Notes under the pieces: generated by a model
The model's input: only the letters and a program-made list of their open reading frames with translations
What the model was told of the DNA's origin: nothing
The model's database searches: none
Translations under genes and position numbers: made by a program
Part shown: positions 46,015 through 57,399 of the stretch, one piece after another
How the letters are laid out: the number at the start of each line of letters is the position of its first letter
How positions within the stretch are numbered: the first letter of the stretch is position 1
Assembly (NCBI RefSeq): GCF_017591435.1
Contig: NC_059268.1
Span: forward strand, 4,008,481-4,072,480
Origin: Portunus trituberculatus
Taxonomy: Eukaryota; Arthropoda; Malacostraca; Decapoda; Portunidae
Reading direction: 5' to 3'
Length of the DNA stretch: 64,000 bases

Positions 46015-46805
46015 AAATTATGAATTTCTGTTTGAATGTTGTTGGGCAAGTGAGGATATGTAATTTTTTTTTAACTAAACTTAAGTTCTTCACTTACCTG
46101 TTTCTGATAAAAAAAAATTAGCTGTTTTACTAATTCACTTGTTTCTTACTTCCTTCCAATGAAATAAAAAATTCTGCTATGCCTGGCAGCACAGTGCCCT
46201 GGTGCTGCTGAGGGTATCAGCTGTGCGCCACCTCAGTTAATTCTCGTGTTAAGAATCAGACTGACGGGGGGAAGGGAGGATACTTGTTTTTGTATGAAAA
46301 ACAGGTAAGTGAAGAAGTTAATTTTAGTTCTAAAAATCACATTTCTATCACAGACACCCGTTTTTCATATAAAAGATTAGCAGACTCCAACACTGAGGGA
46401 GGAGGCAGTCAAAATGGTATGCTAGGCGTAGAGGGTGAAATGACTGTCCATTGTGGAGACACTAACCTTTGATTGAGACAAAGTAGAGAGGGTGCTGGAG
46501 AATGCAGCTGGGAACATGGGAGTTTTCCGTGACCTTTGTGTCTCAAAAACCAAAGAGAGTCCAAGGCAACCAATGTAGAGTGCTCTAAGGGTGCTCTTAG
46601 ACCCCAGTCCTAGAGGGTGAGCCTAAGAAAGGTGATAAGACTTCGCTACCGACCCCTTATCCCAATCCAAATGTGGCAGGCTTATACTAGAGTGTCCCCA
46701 TGAAAAGCAGTCTGGGTGGCCTTCCTGTGCGATGTCGACCACAACTAGTCATCATACTATGTGGCCAGCCAAAATGCCTGGGCCCAAGGTGAAGATATCT
46801 CCCTC

Positions 46806-48022
46806 CTATCTCACTATATCATGGAGGTAATGGTCAGCAAAGACTGAATATGTCCTCCAGTGGGCTGCTCTCAGAATAAAGGGGACAGAGCAGTTCTTCC
46901 ACATAAGCATGGAGGTAGCAATGCCATGGATGTCATATGCCCAAAACTTAAACTTGAGACAGGTAGAGTCAGGGATGGCAGCATGAGCTTCTTTGATGTT
47001 ATCCCAGATGGTATCATGGCCTTTGACATAGGTCTGGACAGACACTTAACAGCAAGGAACAGGTTCCTAGGTCTCATAGTTGAAGCCGTCCAATGTAAGT
47101 AATGACTTAGTGCCTAAACAGAGCATAAGAATTGCTTCTCATCCTCTGGTCCCACTAAGGATGCAAAGCTCTTAATACTAAATTCCTGCAAAGTAGTGTG
47201 GGCTTCTGTATCTATCTTGGCAATAAACTCTGGGAAATAGTAGACCAAAAGATCCTACACTTGCCAGCTAGTCCTGTGTGAGAGGGCTTGGATCTCTCCT
47301 ACTTTCTGGGCTGTTGCAAGTACAAGAAGGAAGAGGGTCTTCCTGGTAAGGTCTCTCATGGACAAAAGCCTAAGAGGTTCAAAAGAAGCCCTGGTCAAGT
47401 GGCAAAGGACTAAATTCAAGTGTGGCTGGGAAGAGTTAGTCCTGATAATATGCCACAAAACCAGGTCATTGTTGAGGTCCAACCCCTTGACTGCATACAC
47501 ACTATTGAGCATGGCCTTGTAACCTTTGACAGAAGAGGCTGAAAGACGACAGACTTGTCGCAAATAAACCTGAAAATCAGTGACTTTCTGGACCATGAGA
47601 TTGGAAATGGTGTGCCAGTTGTCTTGGCACCATCTCCTGTACCTCTTCTACTTGTGTTGATAATCTAAAGTAGTGGAGGATCTCTTAGGATAAGCTAAGA
47701 AACTTACAAACTTAGCAGAGAAGCCCCTATGTCTCAAAAATCGTTTGACAGTCTCTACCCTGTCAGCTGAAGCACGCGGAGACCGAGCTGGAACCAGTGG
47801 GAGTGAGGTTGTCTCAGAAGATCCCATCTGAGGGGAAGGCATCTGGGTGGCTCTATCAATGTCCCCAACAGGTTTGGAAACCACTCTTTCTGGGGTTAGT
47901 ACAGTGCTACCGGGATGAATCTTGTGTTTCTGGATGCCCAAAGCTATTGAGCACTTTTCTGATGGGGGGAAGTGAAGGGAAGGCATACAGATCCTGGTTG
48001 TCATAGTTGTAGAGGAAGACAT
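46806..48022 (-). pseudogene. DIRS-like 1 tyrosine recombinase, catalytic residues replaced
   Basis: 48022-47648 is the N-terminal part. 47596-47255 carries the core-binding region and LCHLTRASFEPLRLLSMRDL, TRKTLFLLVLATAQKVGEI. In related elements the last motif is usually RRVSEL or KRVGEL; here Arg I appears changed. 47045-46806 carries FWAYDIHGIATSMLMWKNC, where the family norm is H-E-x-R-G (box II), so His and Arg II both look replaced. The candidate nucleophile region FADHYLHDIV keeps Tyr. Frame breaks lie near 47640 and 47200. Comparison residues are from general family knowledge. Confidence 0.75.
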
Positions 48023-48647
48023 CTGTGGCTATGGCTGCAGGATCCTGAAAAGAGGATACAAAGTTTGGGATCCTGTAGTTGACCTGTGCAGCGAAGAGAT
48101 CCATCATCAGGTAGCCCCACACCCGCCACAACTGGCAGCACGCATACATGTGTCCATTCTGTGGACATGACCTGGTGTTGTCTGCTTGGGCAGTCTGCCA
48201 CTACATTGACTGAACCTCTGAGAAACTGAGTTAGTATCTGCACTGAATGGGCATCTGCCTAGTCCAGGATCTCTTGTGCCTTGTTATTGAGAAGGCTGGA
48301 GTGAGTACCCCCTTCCCTGTTCAGGAAAGCCAGAGCTGTGGTATTGTCGGAGAAAATGACAACCACCAAATCCCTCAATACCTCTGCAAGTGAAGAAACT
48401 CCAGACATATTGTCCTGAGTTCCAAAACATTGATGTGGAGGAGCCTCTTCTGGCTGTCTTAGAGGCCACACACTGACTCCTGGAGGAGGGATACATCCCA
48501 CCTGTCGTTTGAGGCATTTGTGTAAAGAAAGAGGTCTGGGATGGCCAACTGGAGGGGTTGACCCTGCTCCAAGTTCTGGGTCTCTAGCCACCACTCCAGA
48601 TCTCTCCAGTAGCTGGTATCCCAGCTGACAGGATGGTCATCTGCCAC
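48000..48647 (-). pseudogene. DIRS-like 1 RNase H domain, degenerate
   Basis: LFLYTNASNDRWDVSLLQ has Asn where the first catalytic Asp (D-A-S) is expected. VVIFSDNTTALAFLNREGG retains the second Asp motif. VNVVADCPSRQHQVMSTEW retains the A-D-x-x-S-R motif. It would remove RNA from the RNA/DNA hybrid. Several frames are used. Confidence 0.75.
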
Positions 48648-49443
48648 TTAATGTCTGTCCCACTGCTGGTTGAGTTGGATTTGTAGAAGGTACATTCTCC
48701 TCCTCGACCCCGGAACCAGATGAATGAGAGAAGACAAGTGTCAGAGAAGTCTCATCCAGTCCCTTGCAGGAGGCAACTGGTAGCTGAGGAAGGAGACAAT
48801 TGTGTCTTGTAGGTTCTGTATCCTTCCGTGTCAGGAAAAACCTTCAAAAGGGTGGAGTGAATCACTATCCTAAGGAAGGTCATCTGTTATAGTGTCAGGG
48901 AGAACTTTCCCCAATTTATACAAATCCCCAAAGAAGACCAGGTTTTTTTCATTTTTTATGCAAAAGGGAGAACTGTCAAGGGCAACAAAATATTAGAAAA
49001 AAAGGCCCACTGGAACTGCAGTTTTCCTAAAAGATTTGGAAGAATTAGCCAAAGGAGACTGATTGTGGCTCTCCGAGCTTCATCTGTCAATGAAGACCGA
49101 ACCAACCAATCGTCCAGGTAACGGAGGATGTGGAAGCCCTGGTGATGGAACTCTGTGGAGACAGGAGCCATGAGACGAATAATGATGGGAAAAAGGCCAA
49201 AGCAAAGCATCCAAAACTGAAGGTGGATGCTCCCACAGGTAAAGCGCAGGAAGTGCCAGCTGTCCGGGTGAATAGGGACCCGCAGGTAGGCATCTTCCAG
49301 ATCCAAAGACACCATCCAGTCACCCTGACTTATTGCAGACGTGACTGTCCTTACAGTCTCCATCTACAAGTTGGTGGTGATGATGTGGGTGTTAAGTATG
49401 AAGAAATTGACGATGGGCCTGAAGCCCCTGGTAGCCTCTAGAT

Positions 49444-50499
49444 CAGTGGTTCCCAACCTTTTAGTGATCTAGTACCACTTGGAGGTCCTGTACAGTCGCC
49501 GCGTACCACCTGGTTCCAGAGAAACTCAATTCGATCAGATATTACTTTATTTACCATAATTTTACAAGTAGAACACACAAATGAACTAAAAAAAATTCAA
49601 CTCAATGCGAGGGCTGCATCTGCTTCTTCTCCACCAGCTGGTCAATGCGGGGCATGACTTTGCTCACAGCACATCGGAAATCATGCCCGGGAGCAGCAAG
49701 ACGGTTCCGGCTCTTCGACTTGATGGTCATGAAGGCTGAGAACCCCCTGTTCGCACTCCCACGTCGAGGGGAAAATCAGTAGCTGGGGAACAGCGTGACG
49801 GGCTAACGTTTGGTACGAGGAGGCCATGCTTACCCAGAAGTTTAAAGGTGAGCATTCTTTGTGCTTCGTCTTTGCTGTCTCATCAGCCTGGATGTCTATG
49901 AGTTCCTCTTGTTCCCCGGTCCCGACAGGCTGATTGGCTGGATCAACGGAGAACGGATTGGCAATGTAGGCACAACATGTCACATCCGGGAAATAATGCT
50001 TCAATTCAGCCTTGAGCAGTGAGAGGTGATGGACGATTTCTTGGGCTAATTCATCACTGGGCTCGCTCTCAAGGGTAGTCAGGAGTTCGAACATTCCGTA
50101 GCGTTTGCTCTCCACGTTCTTCATCCACAGATCCAACTTCCGGGCAAATGCTTCCAGCTTCGAGATGAACTCTGTGACAGTGCAGTTGGGCCCTTGGAAC
50201 GACAAGTTTAAGTGGTTGAGGGCTCCAAAAATGTCCGACAGGTAGGCCAACCTTGAGATAAACTCCTCGTCCTCCAGATCTTTCTGAAAATCATGTTCCT
50301 TTTCCGTGAAGAATACGAGGAGTTCATCCCTCAGTTCAAAGAGACGCCTCGTCGTTTTATGTTAGGGCCATAGGCAGTAAACATTTTTGTGAAGTAAAAA
50401 ATAACTAAAATCGTTCATGACCCCGAAAGTGCTCGCGTACCACCTGGAAGGCCCTCGCGTACCACTAGTGGTACGCGTACCACAGGTTGGGAACCACTG
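49444..50499 (-). mobile_element. hAT-family transposon with perfect 8-bp target duplication
   Basis: The ends CAGTGGTTCCCAACCTTTTA and GGTTGGGAACCACTG are inverted repeats. Both sides carry the 8-bp duplication CTCTAGAT (49436-49443 and 50500-50507), the hAT signature. The 1056-bp element encodes only a C-terminal transposase part. It interrupts the reverse transcriptase of DIRS-like element 1, so it inserted later. Confidence 0.95.
49681..50345 (-). pseudogene. hAT transposase C-terminal part (ZBED/SCAND3-like)
   Basis: The open stretch 50250-49681 reads MAYLSDIFGALNHLNLSFQG, FISKLEAFARKLDLWMKNVE and HYFPDVTCCAYIANPFSVD. In an altered frame it ends FWVSMASSYQTLARHAVPQL, LIFPSTWECEQGVLSL, the hAT dimerisation region. 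The zinc-finger N-terminus and the first catalytic acidic residue are absent, so the element is non-autonomous. Confidence 0.8.
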
Positions 50500-50826
50500 C
50501 TCTAGATCCACCAACATGTGGTTGTAGAAGCCAGGGGTAGGAGGTGCACCCTCTATGGCACCTTTGTTCCTCAGTTGATGGAGCTCCAACTTAAGGGCTT
50601 GTCCTTTGAGGGATCCCAGAGTATAGCCTCTGAAGTCCCTGAAGTGGCTGGTAAGGGATGGAGGGGTAGAGAAGGGGATGCTATATCCTTCCTCATGATG
50701 TAAAGGACCCACTTCTCTGCCACCCTTCCCATCTCTGGGCCAGACAGACTGCAACTGTTCCCTGATGGGGAAGGTCATCACTTGTGAAAGGACTTGCCCC
50801 CCCCCCACCAACCTCCCAACCCACTG

Positions 50827-51462
50827 CTACATAAGGAAGACTCCACCCCGGAAATCCTTTGGGTGAAAAGACGGGGCCAGTCTTCGGGTGGTCAAGGTAT
50901 TGGGCCTTGTGGAAGGAGCAGAAGGCGGCCACAAATCACGTTCCACCAACAATGTGCCGGGAGCAGGATATGGTTGTGCCAAGGCCGTGATCGTGGCCTC
51001 GGGAAGAGCCATATCAGTGTTGCTCTTAGAGGAATGAAGAGCCTCCTGAAGTTTGTCCTCATCAAAAAGGAGGGGGAAGAAGATAAGGGACCTCCAAAGG
51101 GTGCCCTTCTCCACCTGTGAGATGGACCTGAGGCAGTTCAGGTAGGCCTCCCTCCTCCAGGCCCACAGATTGGTGATAACATAGGTATAGTCCTTACAGG
51201 CATCATTGAAAGCCATAAAAATGGCTTTAAAGAATTGTTTCTCCAGGTCTAAGAGGGATGGGGAAGGTTGCATGCAGCAAGCAGGTGGAGGGGGCTCCAA
51301 GCACCAAAAGTAGTTGAGGGCTTCCCTAGATCTGGCAACCACTCCCTCCTCCCTCCTCCATCCTAACCACCTCAAGGTGTTCACAAGTGATGCATGGCTC
51401 TTGCACACCAGGATATAAGGCGTTGTGGAGATTAGGTTAACCAGGGCGGTTTTCACAAACAC
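50827..51462 (-). pseudogene. DIRS-like 1 gag-like region
   Basis: A 211-residue open frame upstream of the reverse transcriptase in the gag position. It contains QFFKAIFMAFNDACKDYTYV, ITNLWAWRREAYLNCLRSI and a Pro-rich end. No zinc motif is readable; its N-terminus may be lost at the junction with element 2. Assignment rests on position. Confidence 0.5.
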
Positions 51463-51469
51463 CTCCTAA

Positions 51470-52042
51470 CCTGCCATGTTGTAGATCTTGGCAAACCTGC
51501 CTGAAAATCCCTAGTCCTGCGAAGATACTCATGGATGCCCAAACCGGACAAAGAAGGTCTACCTCATCCTCCCCAACAAAATCAAGAAGAGCAGGAATTG
51601 TGAATTCGTCAAATGAATGCTGGCCCGGACACTGAGTCTTAGCCAGGAAATCGGGGGCAAAGGAAAAGATCATGGACATCCAACCCTTGGAGTGATGCAC
51701 CTCCGCTGACAGGCTGTGAAGCCCACTAACCTGACAAGCTGATGCGAGCGCTAGAAGAAACATGAGACAAAAGACCACAAAGGAGAGGAAGAGAGAAGAA
51801 AGGTTTGGATCAGTGGAAAGGTCTATGCCTGACTGACGCAGAACAGGAGCTAGGGCACAACGATAACCCCTAATTGCTAACACTGACAGGCGTTTTGACT
51901 CAAACAGTAAAATGAAAAAGTCTGCCAGCTGCACTACAGAGGCAGAGCACGGATCCAAACCCCTGGACTCACACCAACCACAAAAGACTCTCCACTTCAC
52001 CTGGTAAACTGAGGCGGAGGACTGCCTCACTGGTCGAGACAT
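51470..52042 (-). pseudogene. DIRS-like 2 tyrosine recombinase, truncated
   Basis: MSRPVRQSSASVYQVKWRVF and RKRLSVLAIRGYRCALAPVL-type core-binding sequence (52042-51830), then ALASACQVSGLHSLSAEVHH, where Arg of the usual RRVSELHALS is not present. After a frame change at about 51545 LGIHEYLRRTRDFQAGLPR continues to 51470 and stops. Boxes with H-x-x-R and the Tyr are missing. Truncated by the junction with element 1. Confidence 0.8.
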
Positions 52043-52399
52043 GAATTTAGCAGCCTTGCACGAAAAACCTCACGCTCGGAAGAGACGCTGGAGAGTTGCC
52101 ACGCGTAAAGATGGAGCTTCTCTGGAGAACCGTGGAAGAGGGGACGGTGAGGTTGTTGAAGGAGAGACTGCCACATGGGAAGAACCCAGGACTTGTCCAC
52201 GAGCAGGTCCAGCAACAGGGGAAACCAGTCTCCCTGAGGCCAAAGAGGAGCCACTAGTGTCATATGCACAGCCTGCGACTCGCAAACCCTCACTAGGACA
52301 CGGCAGATCAGAGCGAACGGTGGAAAGGCGTACAGATCCAGACCATCCCATGAAAAAGAGAACGTATCCTGTCGCCAGGCCTCCTGATCCGGAAGAGGA

Positions 52400-52908
52400 G
52401 AAACATACAGGGGCAGACGACAAGTCAGTGCTGTGGCAAACAGATCTACCAGAGGAGACCCCCACAACTGGAAGACTTTCCTGTAAACTTGCAGTGTCCT
52501 GGAATGAAAACAGGGCTCAGAGAGATGGACCGGCTCTTGCACCACCGGAGAACTATCTCTGCTAAGGCTGACAGAGGTTCGGAATGCGTGCCCAAGGACC
52601 TCCTGAGATAGGCGACCACTGTTGAGTTGTTGGACATCACAGACACCACTGATCCTGACAAGGCCTGCTGAAAACTCTGGAGAGCCCGAAAGACTGCCAA
52701 AACCTCCAGATGATTTAAGTGGAGGCCCTGCTCTTCCACAGTCCAAACTCCTGAAGCCAGAGAATCTCCCAGGTGAGCTCCACAACCGAGCTGGGAAGCA
52801 TCTGAGAATAGGGTTTGTCCCGGAGGCGGCACTTTCAGAAGCTGATTTGGAACCAACCACCAAGCAAGGTCTTGCAAACACTGACGACTTGGAGCCATTC
52901 ATCACCAA
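52400..52908 (-). pseudogene. DIRS-like 2 RNase H domain
   Basis: 52898-52446 reads GQTLFSDASQLGCGAHLGD (first Asp kept), HLNHLEVLAVFRALQSFQ (Glu kept) and VVSVMSNNSTVVAYLRRSL, where S-D-N-S/T-T is expected, so the second Asp is Asn. Then comes LSPVFIPGHCKFTGKSSS. The downstream frame gives SPLVDLFATALTCRLPLYVS, the conserved spacer before the recombinase. Confidence 0.8.
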
Positions 52909-53049
52909 TCAAGGTCATGAGCAGCCCGCCAATGCCTCTTTAGGCACCACTGCAGAGCCTGCATCTGCAGGAGCCCGCCTGGCACTAACCGTGCTAGGGA
53001 CGCAAGATGTCCCAGCAAAGACCTCCAGAGGGACATTGGCAGAGCCTTG

Positions 53050-54194
53050 CTAGCAGAAACTGTTGGGCAACTGCCTGAAACTGGTTGACCCGATCTGGCG
53101 ATGGGAAAACTCGGGCTCTGATAGTGTCGAGAACCATACCCAAAAACTCCTTCCTCTGGCCCAGTTGACCTGAATCCCCACCCGCGAACACAGAAGCAGA
53201 AGAGACTGGACATTGTTGAGGCATGAAGCCCAAGAAGGACCAGAAATCAGCCAATTGTCCAGATAACGCCACAAGGGTATGCCAAGGCGATGGGCCCAAG
53301 CTGACACAGGAGCCATCACCTTGGTTAAGACCTGAGGAGCCATGGCAAGGCCAAAGAACGGAGTCAGAAAATGGTAAACTCTGCCCTGCCAGACGAACTG
53401 CATGTACCTGCGTGACCGAGGGCGGACAGGAATCTGATAGTAAGCGTCCCGCAGGTCCAAGGACACCATCTCAGCCATTGACTCCAGCACTGATGAAACT
53501 GTCTCCATGCAGAAGTGGAAACCACTGGAAAACAATTTAAGACTGAAAGGTTGCAAATCGGCCTCCAACCCCCTGTGGACTTGGGCACAAGGAAGATGCG
53601 AGAATAGAAGCTGGCCTGAGGGTCTACCACCAGTTCTATAGCTCCCTTTAGCAGCATCTTGGAAACAGTGGCCTCCAGAGCTGAATGACAGTCCGAGCCC
53701 TCCCTGTACCTCCAGAGCCAGAGGAGAACGAGGCAGCACCAAGACCGAGAAGTCCCAGAGGTGTGCTTGACCCCAGTCTGAAGAGTGGAGGCAAGAGAAG
53801 AGGGCATGGGGAGACCCAAGGACTCTCTCACTGAGGTAATAAGCTCACGAAAGGAGGACGCACCCTCCTCATCTGGAGAGCCAGCCTCCCCTGAAGGAAT
53901 GTCATCAAAAACCTGATCAACCTCTTCAGAAAACGAAGGCCAGCCCATGGCAGCAGCCTGACTAACTACTGCGCTACCAGGGTCCGCGCCCACATCAAAT
54001 GGCCGGGGTGGGACCTGCGAGGGCATTGACCCATGCAGCAAATCAGCATAAGGCAGGCCCATGGAAGACACGGCCGCCGAGCCAGCAAAATTGCCATCAC
54101 CCGGCAACCCACCAGGGAGTGGTGCTGCATGAAGTCCCGTGTCTCTGTCACCAACAAGGCCCATGGAGGAGACTGGCCCGGCAGGAGCTGGCAC
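53050..54194 (-). pseudogene. DIRS-like 2 reverse transcriptase, catalytic Asp replaced
   Basis: 54194-53364 gives the connecting region and KGAIELVVDPQASFYSRIFL, VPKSTGGWRPICNLSVLNCF. 53742-53050 gives ESMAEMVSLDLRDAYYQIPV, FLTPFFGLAMAPQVLTKVM and IPLWRYLDNWLISGPSWAS. The usual YLDDW is YLDNW, so one catalytic Asp is Asn. There is a frame change near 53480. The product would be inactive even if read through. Confidence 0.85.
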
Positions 54195-54344
54195 CCCACA
54201 AACCCTGAGGCCTTACCAGAGAGAGGAACAGCGCGTAGACTCAATCCACCGACCCCAAGACGGCCACGGAAGAAACAGGATCCGCGGGAGCCTGCAAACC
54301 ACTCAATCCCGGAGCCACACTGGGGAGCGGGGCTGCACGCAAGC

Positions 54345-55001
54345 TCATTCCACCAAGACCTGAAAACTCCCTGGAAGCACCTGACACAGCGGGGCCGCAC
54401 GCACACTTACTCCCCCGACCGCCAACTCCGGGGCAGAGCTTGAAACAGAGGGAGCCCGCCCCCCATTCACTCCCGGAGCCAAACCAGAGAGAGGGGACAC
54501 ACTGAGACTTGCTCCACTACTACCAGCAGCTGCCACCGAAGGGTCTGAGCCAGGGGGAGACCTGGGCCCTGCTACACCCGGCACCAACCTCAGGGGCGGA
54601 TGCACACTTGCTCTGCCATCTGCAAAACCTGAAAACGCAGAACCGGAGGCAAGGAGCAACAAAACTGCAGACAACTGGCCAATAGAAGCCTTCATAGCAG
54701 CCAGATCAGCTTCAACAGCGACAAACCTGCTGGCCCATGGGGCCTCAGAAGCCGGCTCCTGCTGGTGAGAACACTTCTCCCTGGAACCGCCAGAAGACTT
54801 GGCCTGTTTCTTCTTCTTAGCAGAACGCTTCTCAGCATCCTTCACATACGCTTGGAACTGGAGAAGGGAGAGGTGGGAACACTCACTACACTGGTCTTCG
54901 GCTGAACACATGGCGGGCCGACAAGACACACAGTGGGAATGCGGTTCTAAAGCCTTGCCCGGCAACCACCTCTTGCATCCAACACAACTCTGAGCGGCCA
55001 T
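54345..55001 (-). CDS. DIRS-like 2 gag-like protein (zinc motif), open 218 codons
   Basis: The start at 55001 is followed by a Cys/His motif CVGCKRWLPGKALEPHSHC with a further C-x2-C close behind, then CSECSHLSLLQFQAYVKDAE, a Lys-rich patch (KRSAKKKKQAKSS) and a long Ser/Gly/Ala/Pro-rich tail. The C-x2-C...H...C-x2-C arrangement near the N-terminus is common in DIRS gag proteins. It overlaps in another frame with the next region (54406-53966). It is open throughout, but the element is inactive. Confidence 0.65.
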   Translation of the reverse strand: MAAQSCVGCKRWLPGKALEPHSHCVSCRPAMCSAEDQCSECSHLSLLQFQAYVKDAEKRSAKKKKQAKSSGGSREKCSHQQEPASEAPWASRFVAVEADLAAMKASIGQLSAVLLLLASGSAFSGFADGRASVHPPLRLVPGVAGPRSPPGSDPSVAAAGSSGASLSVSPLSGLAPGVNGGRAPSVSSSAPELAVGGVSVRAAPLCQVLPGSFQVLVE

Positions 55002-55309
55002 GGCAACTCAGGGAGAAGTAGAAATGGAAGCAGCAAATAAGCGGCCACAAAAGAAAGGCAGGAAGAAGTGAGAAGAGGCATAGGTGAACACCGTGCTGAG
55101 CACAGAAAGGATCTGCGGTATGGTTGGTCAGCTGGGCTGGTGGTTCCCAGTGCGCATGCGCACGGAGGTGATGTGGAACTTCTATAGGCACGATCTCTAT
55201 ATATAGATGTGCAGATTGATTTTCAGTGCTGAGTGTGTGGAATAATGGCATATAGGCATATGTAATTACATATGGGTTATTAGTAAATATAACAACAACT
55301 AGCTTTCAA

Positions 55310-57178
55310 CTTTCCTATCCCCTATGACCTAGAACAACAGGTGCAACACCCTACTTGTATTCCTGACTGTCTTGGAGACAAACACAACATTCTTGATCTC
55401 TTCCTCATCTCTAATCTTTCTGTTTATGCTGCCACCCTATCATCTCCATTGGGCTCCTTCAAGTACAATCTCATTTCTGTATTTTGTCCTGTTTCTCCAA
55501 TCCCTCTTCAGGATTCCCCAAAGTGGAGGTGCCTCTGGCATTTTGCCTATGCCAGTTGGGGAGATCTGAGGAAGTATTATGCTGATTATCCCTGGAATGA
55601 TTAATGTTTCCATGTCAGAGATCCATCGCTTTGTGCTCAACACATAACAGAGGTGATAATGTCTGGCATGGAGGTGTACATTCCTCATTCTTTTTCTCAA
55701 CCTAAACCTTCTAAACCTTGGTTTAACACAGCCTGTTCTCATGCTATACATGATAGAGAGGTTGCCCACAAAAGGTACTTGAGCCTTCCATCTCCTGAAA
55801 CTCATGCACTTTATATTTCTGACCAGAATCATGCCAAGTCTGTTCTTCAACTTGTCAAACACTCCTTCACAAATAGAAAATGTCAAAATCTTTCAAACTC
55901 AAACTCTCCTCAAAACTTCTGGCATCTAACCAAAAACATCTCCAATAACTTCACTTCTTCATCTTTACCTCCTTTATTTCATCCTGGCTTCTGTCAAGGT
56001 TGCTCTACAAGTGATCTTCTAGCTTTCCTTAATGAGTCTTGGTGATCCTCTTTCAGAGATTTCAGTGAAACTTTTGCTGTTGTAGTAGACATATGAAAAG
56101 CTTTTAATAGTCTGGCATAAAGCTTTGAATTCAATACTGCCCTCCTATGGTTTCTAACCTTCTCTCTGCAACTTTATATCAAGTTTCCTTTCCAACCGTT
56201 CTATTGATGCTGTAGTACACGGTCACTGTTGTTCTGTCCTGTCATCCACTCTTTCTATTATTCATTAATTATCTTCTTAACCAAACTTCTTGCCCTATTC
56301 ACTCCTACGCTGATGATACCACCCTACATTTTTCCATGTCCTTTCAGAGACAACCAACCCTTCAGGAAGTCAACAGAACATGCAAGGATACCACAAAATG
56401 CCTGACTCCTGATCTTTCTAAGATTTCCAATTGGGGCAGAGAAAATCTCAAAAACTCAATTCCTCCATCTATCAACTTCACACAACATTCCAGACAACTA
56501 TCCCCTCTTCTTCAGTGACACTTAAATGTCTCCCTCTTCCACACTGAACATCCTCAGTCTATCCTTTACTCATAATCTTAACTGGAAACTTCACATCTTA
56601 TCTCTTGCTAAAACAGTTTCTATAAAGTTAGGTGTTCTGAGGTGTCTCCCAGTTTTTCTCACCCCTCCAACTGCTAACTCTGTACAAGGGCCTTATCCAT
56701 CCCTGTATGGAGTACTCTTCGCATGTTTGGGGGTTCCCACTCACACAGCTTTATTAGATAGGATAGAATCAAAAGCTTTTCATCTCATGAACTCCCCTCC
56801 TCTGACTGACTGAATTTAATTTCTTTCTCACTGCCAAAATGTTCCATCTCTTCCTATCTTTTATCCCTATTTTCATGCTAACTGTTCTACTGATCTTGCT
56901 AACTTCATGATTCCACTCCTCCCGTGGCCTTGCTGCACAACGCTTTCTTCTTTCTCTCATCCCTATTCTGTCTAACTCTCTAATCATCTAATGCAAGAGT
57001 TAACCAGTACTCTCAATCATTCATACCTCTCATTGGTAACCTCTGGAACTCCCTACCTGCTTCTGTATTTCCACCTTCCTACAACTTGTCTTCTTTTAAG
57101 AGGGAGGTATCAAGACATTTGCTCCCTAATTTTGGTAAATGCTTTTCTTTCTTCTAGAGAACCAGCACCTAAGTGGGC

Positions 57179-57256
<78 letters not shown>

Positions 57257-57298
57257 TTTTTTGCCCTTGGCTGGCCCTCTCTCCTACATAAAAAAAAA
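55310..57298 (+). mobile_element. Jockey-like LINE, longest copy, decayed, with (TA)n in its 3' region
   Basis: Plus-strand frames: endonuclease end (CIPDCLGDKHNILDLFLISN), linker (PWFNTACSHAIHDREVAHKR, open 55653-56045), broken reverse transcriptase (YADD region near 56310) and C-terminal domain (NLNWKLHILSLAKTVSIKL, SLYGVLFACLGV). It ends CCCTTGGCTGGCCCTCTCTCC then an A-run. Numerous stops. A 57-bp TA array occupies the 3' untranslated part. Confidence 0.82.
57183..57239. repeat. (TA)n microsatellite in a LINE 3' region
   Basis: About 57 bp of TA followed by a T-run, located between GTGGGCCTTT and GCCCTTGGCTGG of the Jockey-like 3' end, where sister copies have no repeat. Confidence 0.95.
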
Positions 57299-57399
57299 AC
57301 TTTTATTTCAACATTGAGTGTAGAATAAGAGAGATTAAATTATCAAGATGATTTTGTGTGCTATTAAAAGAGAATAAACTACCGAAAAAGGGAAAGAGG

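Larger units (their letters stand above)
48956..50811 (-). pseudogene. DIRS-like 1 reverse transcriptase, split by hAT insertion
   Basis: Before the insertion: LKLELHQLRNKGAIEGAPPT and FYNHMLVDLE (50600-50510). After it, 49430-48956: METVRTVTSAISQGDWMVSL, DLEDAYLRVPIHPDSWHFL and the catalytic ILRYLDDWLVRSSL with both Asp kept. This pattern (YLDDW, VPIHPDS) is characteristic of DIRS reverse transcriptases. Confidence 0.85.
46085..51450 (-). mobile_element. DIRS-like retrotransposon 1, interrupted by an hAT element
   Basis: Minus-strand order: gag-like (51462-50827), reverse transcriptase (50811 to 48956, split by the hAT insertion), RNase H (48647-48000) and tyrosine recombinase (about 48020-46800). 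Near its end TTCTTCACTTACCTGTTT (46085) and its reverse complement (46299) form an inverted pair. DIRS elements integrate with a tyrosine recombinase instead of an integrase. The upstream terminus is missing: the gag region runs straight into element 2. Confidence 0.85.
51451..55290 (-). mobile_element. DIRS-like retrotransposon 2 (different subfamily), 3'-truncated
   Basis: The order is gag (55001-54345), reverse transcriptase (54194-53050), RNase H (52898-52400) and the start of the tyrosine recombinase (52042-51480), all on the minus strand. The upstream terminus (55130-55290) has the ATAGGCATATGTAATTACAT motif also found, inverted, at 15.57 kb. It is more GC-rich than its surroundings. 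It stops inside the recombinase at about 51450, where element 1 begins. Confidence 0.88.

Noticed and set aside
49681..50250. Possible domesticated ZBED-like host gene
   Set aside because: It lies within an hAT element with intact ends and target duplication, is truncated at the N-terminus and has a frame change, so it is transposon debris.
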